Below, one piece after another: positions 1-8,695 of a DNA stretch of 64,000 nt. Under the pieces are notes generated by a model, which worked only from the letters and a program-made list of their open reading frames with translations, was not told where the DNA came from and ran no database searches. A program made the translations under genes and the position numbers. The DNA is taken from positions 1-64,000 of the forward strand of contig NZ_FLQR01000010.1 of NCBI RefSeq assembly GCF_900078385.1. Direction: 5' to 3'. The stretch's first letter is position 1; the number at the start of each line of letters is the position of its first letter. The stretch comes from an uncultured Microbacterium sp. Lineage in GTDB: Bacteria; Actinomycetota; Actinomycetes; Actinomycetales; Microbacteriaceae.

Positions 1-193
1 CCGCGAGCTCGACGTCGGCCTTCTTGCCGGCGGCGGCCTGCACGTAGACCTCGTTGGAGACCGGCTCGAGCACATCGAACGTGTCGCCGTCCACCGAGTC
101 GACGAACTGCCCGTCGATGTAGTGCTGGATGCGCGCAGGCAGGTCGGCGGGGACGTGGCGCCGGTCCAGGGCGGGGGCGGTGGTGTCGGTCAT
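1..193 (-). CDS. hpaE: 5-carboxymethyl-2-hydroxymuconate semialdehyde dehydrogenase-like aldehyde dehydrogenase, N-terminal part (truncated by window edge)
   Basis: Reverse strand from ATG at 193 reads MTDTTAPALDRRHVPADLPARIQHYIDGQFVDSVDGDTFDVLEPVSNEVYVQAAAGKKADVEL, typical HpaE/ALDH N-terminus; runs off the left edge. Confidence 0.7.
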   Translation of the reverse strand, partial: MTDTTAPALDRRHVPADLPARIQHYIDGQFVDSVDGDTFDVLEPVSNEVYVQAAAGKKADVELA

Positions 194-215
194 GGGGTTA
201 CCTCCAGGGACGGGA

Positions 216-905
216 TCAGAAGGCCGGGAGACCGAGGGTCTCGTCGGGGTGCTCGTGGATGAGGTAGGCGTCGAGGGTCGCCGAGCGGTGTCGGCGGGCG
301 GCCTTCTCGATCTCGCCGAGGGGCGCGCCCGTCTCGATGAGCTGCAGGATGTTCTCGTGCTCGCGCACGGACTCCTGCGCGCGGCCGGGGACGAAGCTGA
401 ACGTCGAGTCGCGCAGATGCCCGAGTCGCGCCCACTCCGCGTCGACGAGCTCGAGCATGCGGGGGTTCGCGCACTTGGCGAACAGGATCGCGTGGAACTG
501 CTGGTTCAGGGCCGTGAAGGCGCGCGGATCGAAGTCCTCGAGTCGCGCGATCATGCGCTCGTTGATCTGCCGCGCGCTGCGGATGTCGTCCGCCGTGAGG
601 CGGCGCGATGCCAGGGCGGTCGCGGTGCCCTCGAGGATCGAGAGGGCCTGCATGCTGAAGCGATACTGGGAGTCGTCGACCATGGACACGTGGGCGCCGA
701 CGTTCCGCTCGAACGTCACGAGTCCCTCGGCTTCGAGCTGGCGGATCGCCTCCCGCACGGGGACGACGCTCATGTCGAGCTCGTTCGCGATGGTGCCCAG
801 CACGAGGCGGTAGCCCGGTGTGAACTCCTGCCCCGCGATCCGGGCCCGGATCCAGTCGTAGGCGCGCTGCGACTTGCTCTGCGACGCCTGCGTCGTCTCG
901 GTCAT
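216..905 (-). CDS. GntR family (FCD-type) transcriptional regulator
   Basis: MTETTQASQSKSQRAYDWIRARIAGQEFTPGYRLVLGTIANELDMSVVPVREAIRQLEAEGLV is a GntR winged helix followed by a helical effector domain; start overlaps the stop of the upstream gene. Confidence 0.9.
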   Translation of the reverse strand: MTETTQASQSKSQRAYDWIRARIAGQEFTPGYRLVLGTIANELDMSVVPVREAIRQLEAEGLVTFERNVGAHVSMVDDSQYRFSMQALSILEGTATALASRRLTADDIRSARQINERMIARLEDFDPRAFTALNQQFHAILFAKCANPRMLELVDAEWARLGHLRDSTFSFVPGRAQESVREHENILQLIETGAPLGEIEKAARRHRSATLDAYLIHEHPDETLGLPAF

Positions 906-2398
906 CGGTTCTCCTCCCGGGCCTCGAAGCGGGCGCGCCACTCGGCGTTCATCGGGAACAGGCCGTGCACGGGGTGACCCGCGGCGACCTGCTCGGCGAT
1001 CCAGGCGTCCTCGTCCTCCTGGGCGAGGGCGGCGTCGGCGACCTCCTCGGCCAGCGCGGGCGGGATGACGATGACGCCGTCCGCGTCGCCGACGATGATG
1101 TCGCCGGGCTGCACCGTGGTGCCGCCGCACGCGATCGTGACGTCGAGGTCCCACGGCACGTGCTTGCGGCCGAGGACCGCCGGGTGCGCGCCGGAGGAGT
1201 AGACCGGGATGCCGACGGCGGCGACGGCGCCGGCATCCCGCACACCGCCGTCGGTGACGATGCCGGCGGCGCGCTGCGCGTGCGCACGGATGGCGAGGAC
1301 ATCGCCGAGGGTGCCCGAGCCGGTCTCTCCGCGGGCCTCGATGACGATGACCTCGCCCTCCTGCACCGCGTCGAACGCGCGCTTCTGCGCGTTGTAGCCG
1401 CCGCCGTGGCTGTCGAAGAGGTCTTCGCGGTTCGGGACGAAGCGCAGCGTCTTCGCGGTGCCGATGATCTTCCGGTCGGGATGGTTGCCGCGGACGCCGT
1501 CGATCGTGACGTTGTCGAGCCCGCGCTTGCGCAGCTGCTGCGACAGTCCGGCGACGGGCGTGCGCTCCAGCTTGGCGCGGAGCTCGGCCGAGAGCGCGGG
1601 CGCCGCGGCGGGCAGGCCCGCCGCCTCGCGCGATCCCCAGGCCTCTTCGCGCTGCGTGTCGTCGACGGCGGGGAGCGAGCCCAGGTCGGCGTCGAACGCG
1701 GGGCCCTCGCCCTGCGTCACCGTCGTGACGAGCCGTCCGGAGGTCGCGGCCGTCGCGGGGGAGTCGACCTCCACCTCGACGACGTCGCCGGGGACGATGA
1801 CCGACGAGCCGGCCGGGGTGCCGGTGAGGATGACGTCGCCGGTCTCGAGGGTGAAGTGCTGGGAGAGGTCGGCGACGAACTGCGCGAGCGGGAAGAGGAG
1901 GCCGGCGGTGTCGTCGTCCTGGACGAGGCGGCCGTTGACCCACGTGCGCACGCGGAGGGCGGCGGGATCCACGGTGCGCGCGTCGATGAGGTCGGGGCCG
2001 AGGGGGGTGAACCCGTCGCCGCCCTTGGAGCGCACGTTCGAGCCCTTGTCGTTCGCGCGCAGGTCGTAGAGGCCGAGGTCGTTCGCGGCGGTCACCCAGC
2101 CGACGTGACTCCAGGCCTCTGCGGCGGCGACGCGCTTGGCCGGGGTCCCGATGATGAGGGCGATCTCGCCCTCGAAGGCCAGCAGCTCGGTGCCGGCGGG
2201 ACGCTCGACGGTGCCGCCGGAGGCGGCGACCGAGCTGGATGACTTGAAGAAGTACGACGGTGCCGCCGGTCGCCGACCGCGCTGATCGGCGCGGGAGACG
2301 TAGCTCAGATGCACCGCGATGATCTTCCCGGGGCGAGCCGGGAGCGCGGCGTAACGCGGGTCCGCGGCATCCGGTCGGGTGTCGTTCTCGGTGGTCAT
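902..2398 (-). CDS. Fusion of fumarylacetoacetate hydrolase (FAH/HpaG-like) domain with C-terminal RraA-like (4-hydroxy-4-methyl-2-oxoglutarate aldolase) domain
   Basis: N-terminal half has FAH motifs (FEGEIALIIG, GWVTAANDLGLYDLR, LTGTPAGSSVIVPGDVVEVEV); C-terminal half has RraA motifs (GIVTDGGVRDAGAVAAVGIPVYSSG, VQPGDIIVGDADGVIVIP). Confidence 0.85.
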   Translation of the reverse strand: MTTENDTRPDAADPRYAALPARPGKIIAVHLSYVSRADQRGRRPAAPSYFFKSSSSVAASGGTVERPAGTELLAFEGEIALIIGTPAKRVAAAEAWSHVGWVTAANDLGLYDLRANDKGSNVRSKGGDGFTPLGPDLIDARTVDPAALRVRTWVNGRLVQDDDTAGLLFPLAQFVADLSQHFTLETGDVILTGTPAGSSVIVPGDVVEVEVDSPATAATSGRLVTTVTQGEGPAFDADLGSLPAVDDTQREEAWGSREAAGLPAAAPALSAELRAKLERTPVAGLSQQLRKRGLDNVTIDGVRGNHPDRKIIGTAKTLRFVPNREDLFDSHGGGYNAQKRAFDAVQEGEVIVIEARGETGSGTLGDVLAIRAHAQRAAGIVTDGGVRDAGAVAAVGIPVYSSGAHPAVLGRKHVPWDLDVTIACGGTTVQPGDIIVGDADGVIVIPPALAEEVADAALAQEDEDAWIAEQVAAGHPVHGLFPMNAEWRARFEAREENR

Positions 2399-2428
2399 GA
2401 GCTCCCTCGCTCTTGCGTCGTATTCGAA

Positions 2429-2440
2429 ATCGTATATGAT
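2429..2440. promoter_or_regulatory. GntR-type operator candidate
   Basis: ATCGTATATGAT in divergent promoter between FAH-RraA operon and MHS transporter. Confidence 0.55.
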
Positions 2441-2519
2441 CGGCACGACCGAGGCAAGCACCGCTCGGTCGCCCACACCACAGACGACGTCGTCGACCTT
2501 GACACAGGAGTCATCCCAC

Positions 2520-3914
2520 ATGAGTGCAACCCCATCCTCCCGCCGGTCCGAGGGATTCACCCCGACCGGCACGATCGCCAGTCACGGTGACCGCCGCCGC
2601 GTCGTCTTCGCAACCGTCGTCGGCACGACCGTCGAGTGGTACGACTTCTTCCTCTACGCGTCCGCCGCCGGACTCGTCTTCGGGGCGCTGTTCTTCGAGC
2701 CGGCCGGCAAGGAGTTCGGGCAGATCCTGTCGTTCCTCACGGTCGGCATCAGCTTCCTGTTCCGCCCGCTCGGCGCGTTCCTGGCCGGTCACCTCGGCGA
2801 CCGCTACGGCCGCCGCCTCGTCCTGATGCTGACCCTCATCCTCATGGGCGTCGCGACGACGCTCGTCGGCCTCCTGCCGACGTACGCCGCGATCGGCATC
2901 GCCGCCCCGATCCTCCTCGTCTTCCTCCGCATCCTGCAGGGCATCTCGGCCGGCGGAGAGTGGGGCGGCGCCGTCCTCATGGCCGTCGAGCACGCACCCA
3001 AGGCCAAGCGCAGCCTCTTCGGCGCCTCCCCGCAGCTCGGTGTGCCCCTCGGCCTCCTGCTGGCGAGCGGCATGCTGGGCCTCATGGCCCTCATCGCGCC
3101 GGGCGACGCGTTCCTCGAGTGGGGCTGGCGTGTGCCGTTCCTGCTGAGCTTCGTGCTCATCCTCATCGGCTACTACGTGCGCCGGAAGGTCGAGGAGAGC
3201 CCCGTCTTCCTCGAGCTCGCCGAGCGCAAGGAGAAGAGCCGGATGCCGATCGTGCAGCTCTTCCGCAAGCACGCGCTGCTCGTGATCATCGCTGCCTTCG
3301 TCTTCGCGGGCAACAACGCCGCCGGCTACATGACGACGGGCGGCTACATCCAGCGGTACGCCACCGACCCCGAGGGGCCCGTGGGCCTCGCCACCGCCGA
3401 CATCCTCGGCGCCGTGACGATCTCCGCCCTCTCGTGGCTGGTCTTCACCTGGCTGGCCGGCTGGACCGGTGACAAGATCGGCCGGCGCAACACGTACATC
3501 ATCGGCTGGGCGCTGCAGCTCGTCGGCGTCATCGCGCTGTTCCCGCTCGTCAACACCGGCGACATCGGCCTGCTGACCCTGGGGCTCGTTATCCTCACGG
3601 CCGGTCTCGGCTTCACCTACGGACCGCAGGCGGCGCTCTACGCGGAGCTCTTCCCCGCCAGCATCCGCTTCTCCGGCGTCTCGATCTCGTACGCGATCGG
3701 CGCGATCCTCGGCGGCGCGTTCGCCCCCACCATCGCGACCGCTCTCGTGCAGGCCACCGGGACGACCGCGTCGGTCACCTGGTACCTGGTCGGCATGACG
3801 CTCCTCGGGCTCATCGCGACGCTGCTGCTGCGCGACCGCAGCGGGATCCCGCTCGGCCCGGACCACGAGGAGGAGCAGGCGCAGAGCCCCATCTACGGGG
3901 TCGCGAAGGCCTGA
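2520..3914 (+). CDS. MFS transporter, metabolite:H+ symporter (MHS) type
   Basis: 464-aa polytopic protein; VVGTTVEWYDFFLYASAAGLVF and GHLGDRYGRRLVLMLTLILMGVATTLVGLLPTY. Confidence 0.85.
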   Translation: MSATPSSRRSEGFTPTGTIASHGDRRRVVFATVVGTTVEWYDFFLYASAAGLVFGALFFEPAGKEFGQILSFLTVGISFLFRPLGAFLAGHLGDRYGRRLVLMLTLILMGVATTLVGLLPTYAAIGIAAPILLVFLRILQGISAGGEWGGAVLMAVEHAPKAKRSLFGASPQLGVPLGLLLASGMLGLMALIAPGDAFLEWGWRVPFLLSFVLILIGYYVRRKVEESPVFLELAERKEKSRMPIVQLFRKHALLVIIAAFVFAGNNAAGYMTTGGYIQRYATDPEGPVGLATADILGAVTISALSWLVFTWLAGWTGDKIGRRNTYIIGWALQLVGVIALFPLVNTGDIGLLTLGLVILTAGLGFTYGPQAALYAELFPASIRFSGVSISYAIGAILGGAFAPTIATALVQATGTTASVTWYLVGMTLLGLIATLLLRDRSGIPLGPDHEEEQAQSPIYGVAKA

Positions 3915-3926
3915 ACCGCGGACGAT

Positions 3927-3965
3927 CCGAGGGACCGCGACGCCGCCCGCGTCGCGGTCCCTCGG
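3927..3965. terminator. Bidirectional terminator between convergent genes
   Basis: Perfect 17-bp inverted repeat CCGAGGGACCGCGACGC-cgccc-GCGTCGCGGTCCCTCGG between stops at 3914(+) and 3970(-). Confidence 0.8.
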
Positions 3966-3969
3966 CGTC

Positions 3970-4689
3970 TCAGCCCTCGAGGGCCTCGCGGATGGCGGTG
4001 GCCGACCGGTGCAGGCGTGCCGCGATGTCGGCCGGGGCGGGGGCGCCGCCCACGTGCACGACCGCGATCGCGGCGGGGCGCGTCCCGCCGCGCAGGCGCA
4101 GCGGCACGGAGACCGCCTGCACCGTCGGGATCACCTCGTCGTGGCTCGTGGCGTAGCCGCGGTCGGCGGCCTCGGCGATCTCGGCGCGGAGACGGTCGTC
4201 CACCTCGACGGGCCACTCGCTCGGAGGGAGGGTGGAGAGGATGGCCTTGCTGGGGGCGCCGACCGTGATGGGATGCCGCGCGCCGGGACGCTGCGCGACC
4301 GACGCGACCGCGTGCCGCGGCTCGACGCTCGCGAGCGTGATGCACTCGTCGCGGTCGAGGATCGCGAGGAAGCACGTCATCCCGAGCTCGTTGGCGACCG
4401 CGGTGAGCTCGGGGAGGGCCTCGGACTGGAGGTCGGGGGCGACCCCGGCCGCCAGCGCGGCCATCCGCGCGCCCAGCGCCAGCCGCCCGCCCGAGTCGCG
4501 GGACACCAGCGCATGGCCCTCGAGCGTCCGCACGAGGCGATAGGCGATGGAGCGGTGCACGCCGATGCGGCGGGCCACCTCGTCGATCGTGACCGGCTCC
4601 CGTGCGTCGGCGAGGATCTCCAGGATCCGGATGCCGCGGCTCAGTGTCTGGGATGCCGGCGCCTCCGCGGGTGTGCTGCGTTCGGCCAT
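3970..4689 (-). CDS. IclR family transcriptional regulator
   Basis: SQTLSRGIRILEILADAREPVTIDEVARRIGVHRSIAYRLVRTLEGHALV HTH plus IclR effector domain. Confidence 0.9.
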   Translation of the reverse strand: MAERSTPAEAPASQTLSRGIRILEILADAREPVTIDEVARRIGVHRSIAYRLVRTLEGHALVSRDSGGRLALGARMAALAAGVAPDLQSEALPELTAVANELGMTCFLAILDRDECITLASVEPRHAVASVAQRPGARHPITVGAPSKAILSTLPPSEWPVEVDDRLRAEIAEAADRGYATSHDEVIPTVQAVSVPLRLRGGTRPAAIAVVHVGGAPAPADIAARLHRSATAIREALEG

Positions 4690-4734
4690 CGGCATCCTTT
4701 CGCTCGCTCAGCGCCCCTTGCGGGGGATCGAGCG

Positions 4735-4783
4735 GTCGTATACGATCTGTTCAATAGTAGAACGGTGCGTTCGAATATAGAAC
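4735..4783. promoter_or_regulatory. Composite operator: GntR-type palindrome followed by two IclR-type boxes
   Basis: GTCGTATACGATC 4735-4747; GTTCAATAGTAGAAC 4749-4763; GTTCGAATATAGAAC 4769-4783, between divergent IclR and monooxygenase genes. Confidence 0.6.
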
Positions 4784-4838
4784 ACGCCGATCGAAACCAC
4801 AACCCTCGACGACGCAGCCGAGGAAAGGATCGACGACG

Positions 4839-6725
4839 ATGCAGTTCCACCACCACGGGTACATCTCGGCAGACCCCCGTCTCCGTCCCGCCGCCGGCAC
4901 CGGGATCGACCGCCCCGCCGACCTGCCCGACGAGATCGACGTGCTCGTCGTCGGCTCCGGGCCCGCCGGCATGCTCCTCGCCGCCCAGATGTCGCAGTAC
5001 CCCAGCGTGACGACCCGCCTCATCGAGCGCCGCGACGGGCGCCTCGCGATCGGCCAGGCCGACGGGATCCAGGCGCGCAGCGTGGAGACCTTCCAGGCGT
5101 TCGGGTTCGCGCAGCGGATCATCGCGGAGGCCTACCGGATCACCGAGATGAACTTCTGGGCGCCCGACCCCGCGGACTCCTCGAAGATCATCCGCACGGC
5201 GCGCGCCGAGGACGACCCGCACGGCATCAGCGAGTTCCCCCATCTCATCGTGAACCAGGCGCGGGTCCTCGACTACTTCGCCGAAGTCGCCGTCGACTCT
5301 CCCGCTCGCATCACGCCCGACTACGGCATCGAGTTCGTGGGCCTCACGGTCGGCGAGGGCGAGTTCCCCGTCGAGGTCGTCGTTCGTTACGTCGCGGGCG
5401 AGCGCGCCGGCGAGGAGCGGACGGTCCGAGCCAAGTACGTCGTCGGCTGCGACGGCGCCCGGAGCCGGGTGCGGGAGGCCATCGGGCGCAAGCACATCGG
5501 CGGGCAGTCCCAGCACGCGTGGGGCGTCATGGACGTCCTCGCCGTGACCGATTTCCCCGACATCCGCACGAAGTGCGCCATCACGTCGCGGGCCGGGAGC
5601 ATCCTGCACATCCCGCGCGAGGGCGGCTACCTCTTCCGCATGTACGTCGACCTCGGGGAGGTGCCCGAGGGGGACAACGGCCATGTGCGTGCGACTCCGC
5701 TGGACACGATCATCGCGAAGGCGAACGACATCCTCACGCCGTACACGCTCGACGTGAAGGACGTCGCGTGGTGGTCGGTGTACGAGGTCGGGCACCGTGT
5801 CACCGACAAGTTCGACGACGTCGAGCCCGGCGCCGATCACGCACCGCACGTCTTCATCTGCGGCGACGCCTGCCACACCCACTCGGCGAAGGCCGGGCAG
5901 GGCATGAACGTGTCGATGCAGGACGGGTTCAACCTCGGCTGGAAGCTCGGCGCCGTGCTCACCGGCCAGGCGCCGGAGAGTCTCCTGGAGACCTACTCGG
6001 CCGAACGCCAGGTCATCGCGCAGAACCTCATCGACTTCGACAAGGAGTGGTCGAGCCTCATGGCCAAGAAGCCGGAGGAGTTCTCCAGCCCCGAGGAGCT
6101 CGCGGAGTTCTACACGTCGACGGCGGAGTTCCCCGCGGGATTCATGACGCAGTACACGCCGTCGATGATCGTCGGAGAGGCCGTGGACCAGGACCTGGCG
6201 ACCGGCTTCCCGATCGGCAAGCGGTTCAAGTCGCACCCCGTCGTGCGCATCGCCGACACGGTCCCCGCGCACCTCGGCCACCACGCGCGCGCGGACGGAC
6301 GCTGGCGCATCTACGCTTTCGCCGACCGCGACGCCACGGCGCTGCGGTCCTGGGCGGAGTGGCTCGCGACGGCGCCGGACTCGCCGCTGCACACGTACAC
6401 CCCTGCGGGGACCGACCCGGACAGCGTGTTCGACGTGAAGGCGATCTATCAGCAGGACCACGCCGAGGTCGAGGTCGGCGACATCCCGCCCGTCTTCCTG
6501 CCGCGCGTGGGACCGTTCGAGCTCATCGACTACGAGAAGATCTACGCCGCCGAACCCTCCGACGACATCTTCGAGGCCCGCGGGGTCGATCGCGGCGGCG
6601 CCGTCGTCGTCGTCCGCCCGGACCAGTACGTCGCGCACGTGCTGCCGCTGTCGGCGACCGAGGAGCTGGCGGCGTTCTTCGCGCAGAGCATGCTCCCCGC
6701 CCGCGCCTCCGCCGCAGTGGTCTGA
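4839..6725 (+). CDS. FAD-dependent aromatic monooxygenase (3-hydroxybenzoate 4-monooxygenase / phenol 2-monooxygenase family)
   Basis: DVLVVGSGPAGMLLAAQMSQ (GxGxxG), YVVGCDGARSRVREAIG (DG motif), HVFICGDACHTHSAKAGQGMNVSMQDGFNLGWKL (GD motif), long C-terminal thioredoxin-like region. Confidence 0.85.
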   Translation: MQFHHHGYISADPRLRPAAGTGIDRPADLPDEIDVLVVGSGPAGMLLAAQMSQYPSVTTRLIERRDGRLAIGQADGIQARSVETFQAFGFAQRIIAEAYRITEMNFWAPDPADSSKIIRTARAEDDPHGISEFPHLIVNQARVLDYFAEVAVDSPARITPDYGIEFVGLTVGEGEFPVEVVVRYVAGERAGEERTVRAKYVVGCDGARSRVREAIGRKHIGGQSQHAWGVMDVLAVTDFPDIRTKCAITSRAGSILHIPREGGYLFRMYVDLGEVPEGDNGHVRATPLDTIIAKANDILTPYTLDVKDVAWWSVYEVGHRVTDKFDDVEPGADHAPHVFICGDACHTHSAKAGQGMNVSMQDGFNLGWKLGAVLTGQAPESLLETYSAERQVIAQNLIDFDKEWSSLMAKKPEEFSSPEELAEFYTSTAEFPAGFMTQYTPSMIVGEAVDQDLATGFPIGKRFKSHPVVRIADTVPAHLGHHARADGRWRIYAFADRDATALRSWAEWLATAPDSPLHTYTPAGTDPDSVFDVKAIYQQDHAEVEVGDIPPVFLPRVGPFELIDYEKIYAAEPSDDIFEARGVDRGGAVVVVRPDQYVAHVLPLSATEELAAFFAQSMLPARASAAVV

Positions 6726-6744
6726 CCGGGGCGGAGGAGCTCGA

Positions 6745-8397
6745 TCAGGAGTTCACGCGGATGATCTCCTGCTGGTACGGCGCGACCACCGACGTCGAGA
6801 CGCGGCAGTCGAGCATCAGGAACGGGCGATCGGATGCCGGGAGCTCGGCCCAGCGCGCGAGTGCGTCGAGGTCGTCGAGCGTCCGCACGACGACGCCCTC
6901 CGCGCCGACGGCGCGGGCGAGTCCCGCGAAGTCGACCTCGGGGATGAGCATCGGCTCGCGGGCGAGGCCCTGGAGTCCGTACAGGTTGACCTCGGCGCCG
7001 TAGGCGGCGTCGTTCCAGACGACCGCGAGCCCCCGGCCGCCCGCGACGCGGACGGCCGACTCGAGGTCGGCGAGGGCCATGAGCCCGCCGCCGTCGCCCG
7101 TCGTGAGCACGACGGTCGATGTCGGCTTGGCGAGCGCGGCGCCCGGCACCGACGGGAACCCGAGTCCGATGGACTGGTACGCCGTGCCGACCATGATCAT
7201 CCGGTCCGGTGACGCCACGGGCCAGTACATGTTCGCCCAGCCGATGAAGTGCCCGCCGTCGGAGACGACGACGCGGTCCGCGGGGAGCAGTTCGCCGATC
7301 CGCGTCGCGACCGAACGCGGGTCGAGGCGACCGTCGTCGGCGAGGTCGTCGCCGCGCTCCTGGGCGCGCAGCGGCGCGATCTCGATGCTCTCCCGCCACC
7401 CGCTGGATTGCGTGCCCCCCTCGACGAGAGCGTCGACGATCGCACGGGCGGCGACGGCGGCGTCGGCGCGGAGGAAGCGCCCGACGTGCGCGTGGGTGGC
7501 CGCCGGCGCTGTATCGATCTGCACGACGTGGGTGCCCGGCGCGAAGAGGTCGCCGAAGCGCATCGTGAACTGGTTGAGCGACGCGCCGAAGATCACCGCG
7601 ACGTCGGCCTCGCGGACGAGCTCCATGGCGCCCTCGGCACCGAAGCCCCCGGTGACGCCCAGGTCGAACTCGGTGCGCGGGAAGACGCCGCGGCCGAGGG
7701 CCGTGGAGGCCGTCACGGCGCCGGTCAGGTCGGCGAGGGCCCCGAGCGCCTCGCCGGCGCCGGAGATCCACGCGCCGTGGCCGGCGAGGAGGAACGGCTT
7801 CTTCGCGCCGGCCAGTGCGCGCGCGAGGTCGGCGACGGCAGCGCGCGCGAACGGCGTCGCGGGCGCGAGCGGGGCCGGCAGCCGCGGATTGGGCGCGGCC
7901 GGGACGGGCCCGGCGTCGAGCTTCGCGACGTCGTAGGGGATCGCCAGCACGGTCGGCACCCGGTAGCTGAGCGCGTGCTCGATCGCGATGGCGGTGGTGG
8001 CCGCCGCATCCGCCCGCCCGACCGTGTAGGTGCGGGCGCCGACCGCCGACGCCAGCGCGATCTGATCGACATCCCACGGCCGCGGGCCGGAGGTCGGTTC
8101 GTCGCCGACCACGAGGATCAGGGGCACGCGTGCCTGCACCGCCTCGGCCAGCGCCGTCAGCGTGTTCGTGAAGCCGGCGCCGTACGTCGCGGTCGCCGCG
8201 GCGAGCCCGCCGCCCGCGCGGTGATAGGTGTCGGCGGCGACGACACCGCCCGCCTCGTGGCGCATCGCCGTGAACGCGACGTCGGTGGAGCGCTCGAGCG
8301 CATCGAGGAAGTACGCGTTCCCGTTGCCCATCACCCCGAAGACGTGGTCGATGTGGCGCGCGAGGGTGTGGGCGACGTGCGCGGAGACGGTGGGCAC
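6745..8397 (-). CDS. Thiamine pyrophosphate-binding enzyme (acetolactate synthase / 2-oxoacid decarboxylase-like)
   Basis: Conserved RHEAGG glutamate near N-terminus; TPP motif GDGGGLMALADLESAVRVAGGRGLAVVWNDAAYG. Confidence 0.8.
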   Translation of the reverse strand: MPTVSAHVAHTLARHIDHVFGVMGNGNAYFLDALERSTDVAFTAMRHEAGGVVAADTYHRAGGGLAAATATYGAGFTNTLTALAEAVQARVPLILVVGDEPTSGPRPWDVDQIALASAVGARTYTVGRADAAATTAIAIEHALSYRVPTVLAIPYDVAKLDAGPVPAAPNPRLPAPLAPATPFARAAVADLARALAGAKKPFLLAGHGAWISGAGEALGALADLTGAVTASTALGRGVFPRTEFDLGVTGGFGAEGAMELVREADVAVIFGASLNQFTMRFGDLFAPGTHVVQIDTAPAATHAHVGRFLRADAAVAARAIVDALVEGGTQSSGWRESIEIAPLRAQERGDDLADDGRLDPRSVATRIGELLPADRVVVSDGGHFIGWANMYWPVASPDRMIMVGTAYQSIGLGFPSVPGAALAKPTSTVVLTTGDGGGLMALADLESAVRVAGGRGLAVVWNDAAYGAEVNLYGLQGLAREPMLIPEVDFAGLARAVGAEGVVVRTLDDLDALARWAELPASDRPFLMLDCRVSTSVVAPYQQEIIRVNS

Positions 8398-8639
8398 GGA
8401 AGAACCTCCGGAGACAGGACGGATGCGGGGAGCCGTATGTGTCTCGCGCGTCCGGTCCCGTGCGGATGCGACGTCGCATCACGCGAGCCGGGACGGCTGC
8501 GTGCCCATTTTTCGAGCACCGGCGGGCCTCAGGCCGTGCCGGACGGTCCGAGTATACGGGCGGGCCGCGCGGGTGCACGCGCCGCGTCATCGGGGCGCGC
8601 GTGAGGCGACGCTCGACGGACGCCACCCGGGCGACGTAG

Positions 8640-8653
8640 GATCGTATACGATC
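8640..8653. promoter_or_regulatory. GntR-type operator candidate
   Basis: Perfect 14-bp palindrome GATCGTATACGATC upstream of 8696(+) CDS; related ATCGTATATGAT at 2429-2440 and GTCGTATACGATC at 4735-4747. Confidence 0.6.
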
Positions 8654-8695
8654 TACCTGGATGCGGAACGGCATCCCATCGACGAGGGAGTCACC

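Noticed and set aside
8549-8560. Second GntR-type site CGAGTATACGGG upstream of the TPP enzyme
   Set aside because: GTATAC core present but the flanks are not palindromic; too degenerate to call
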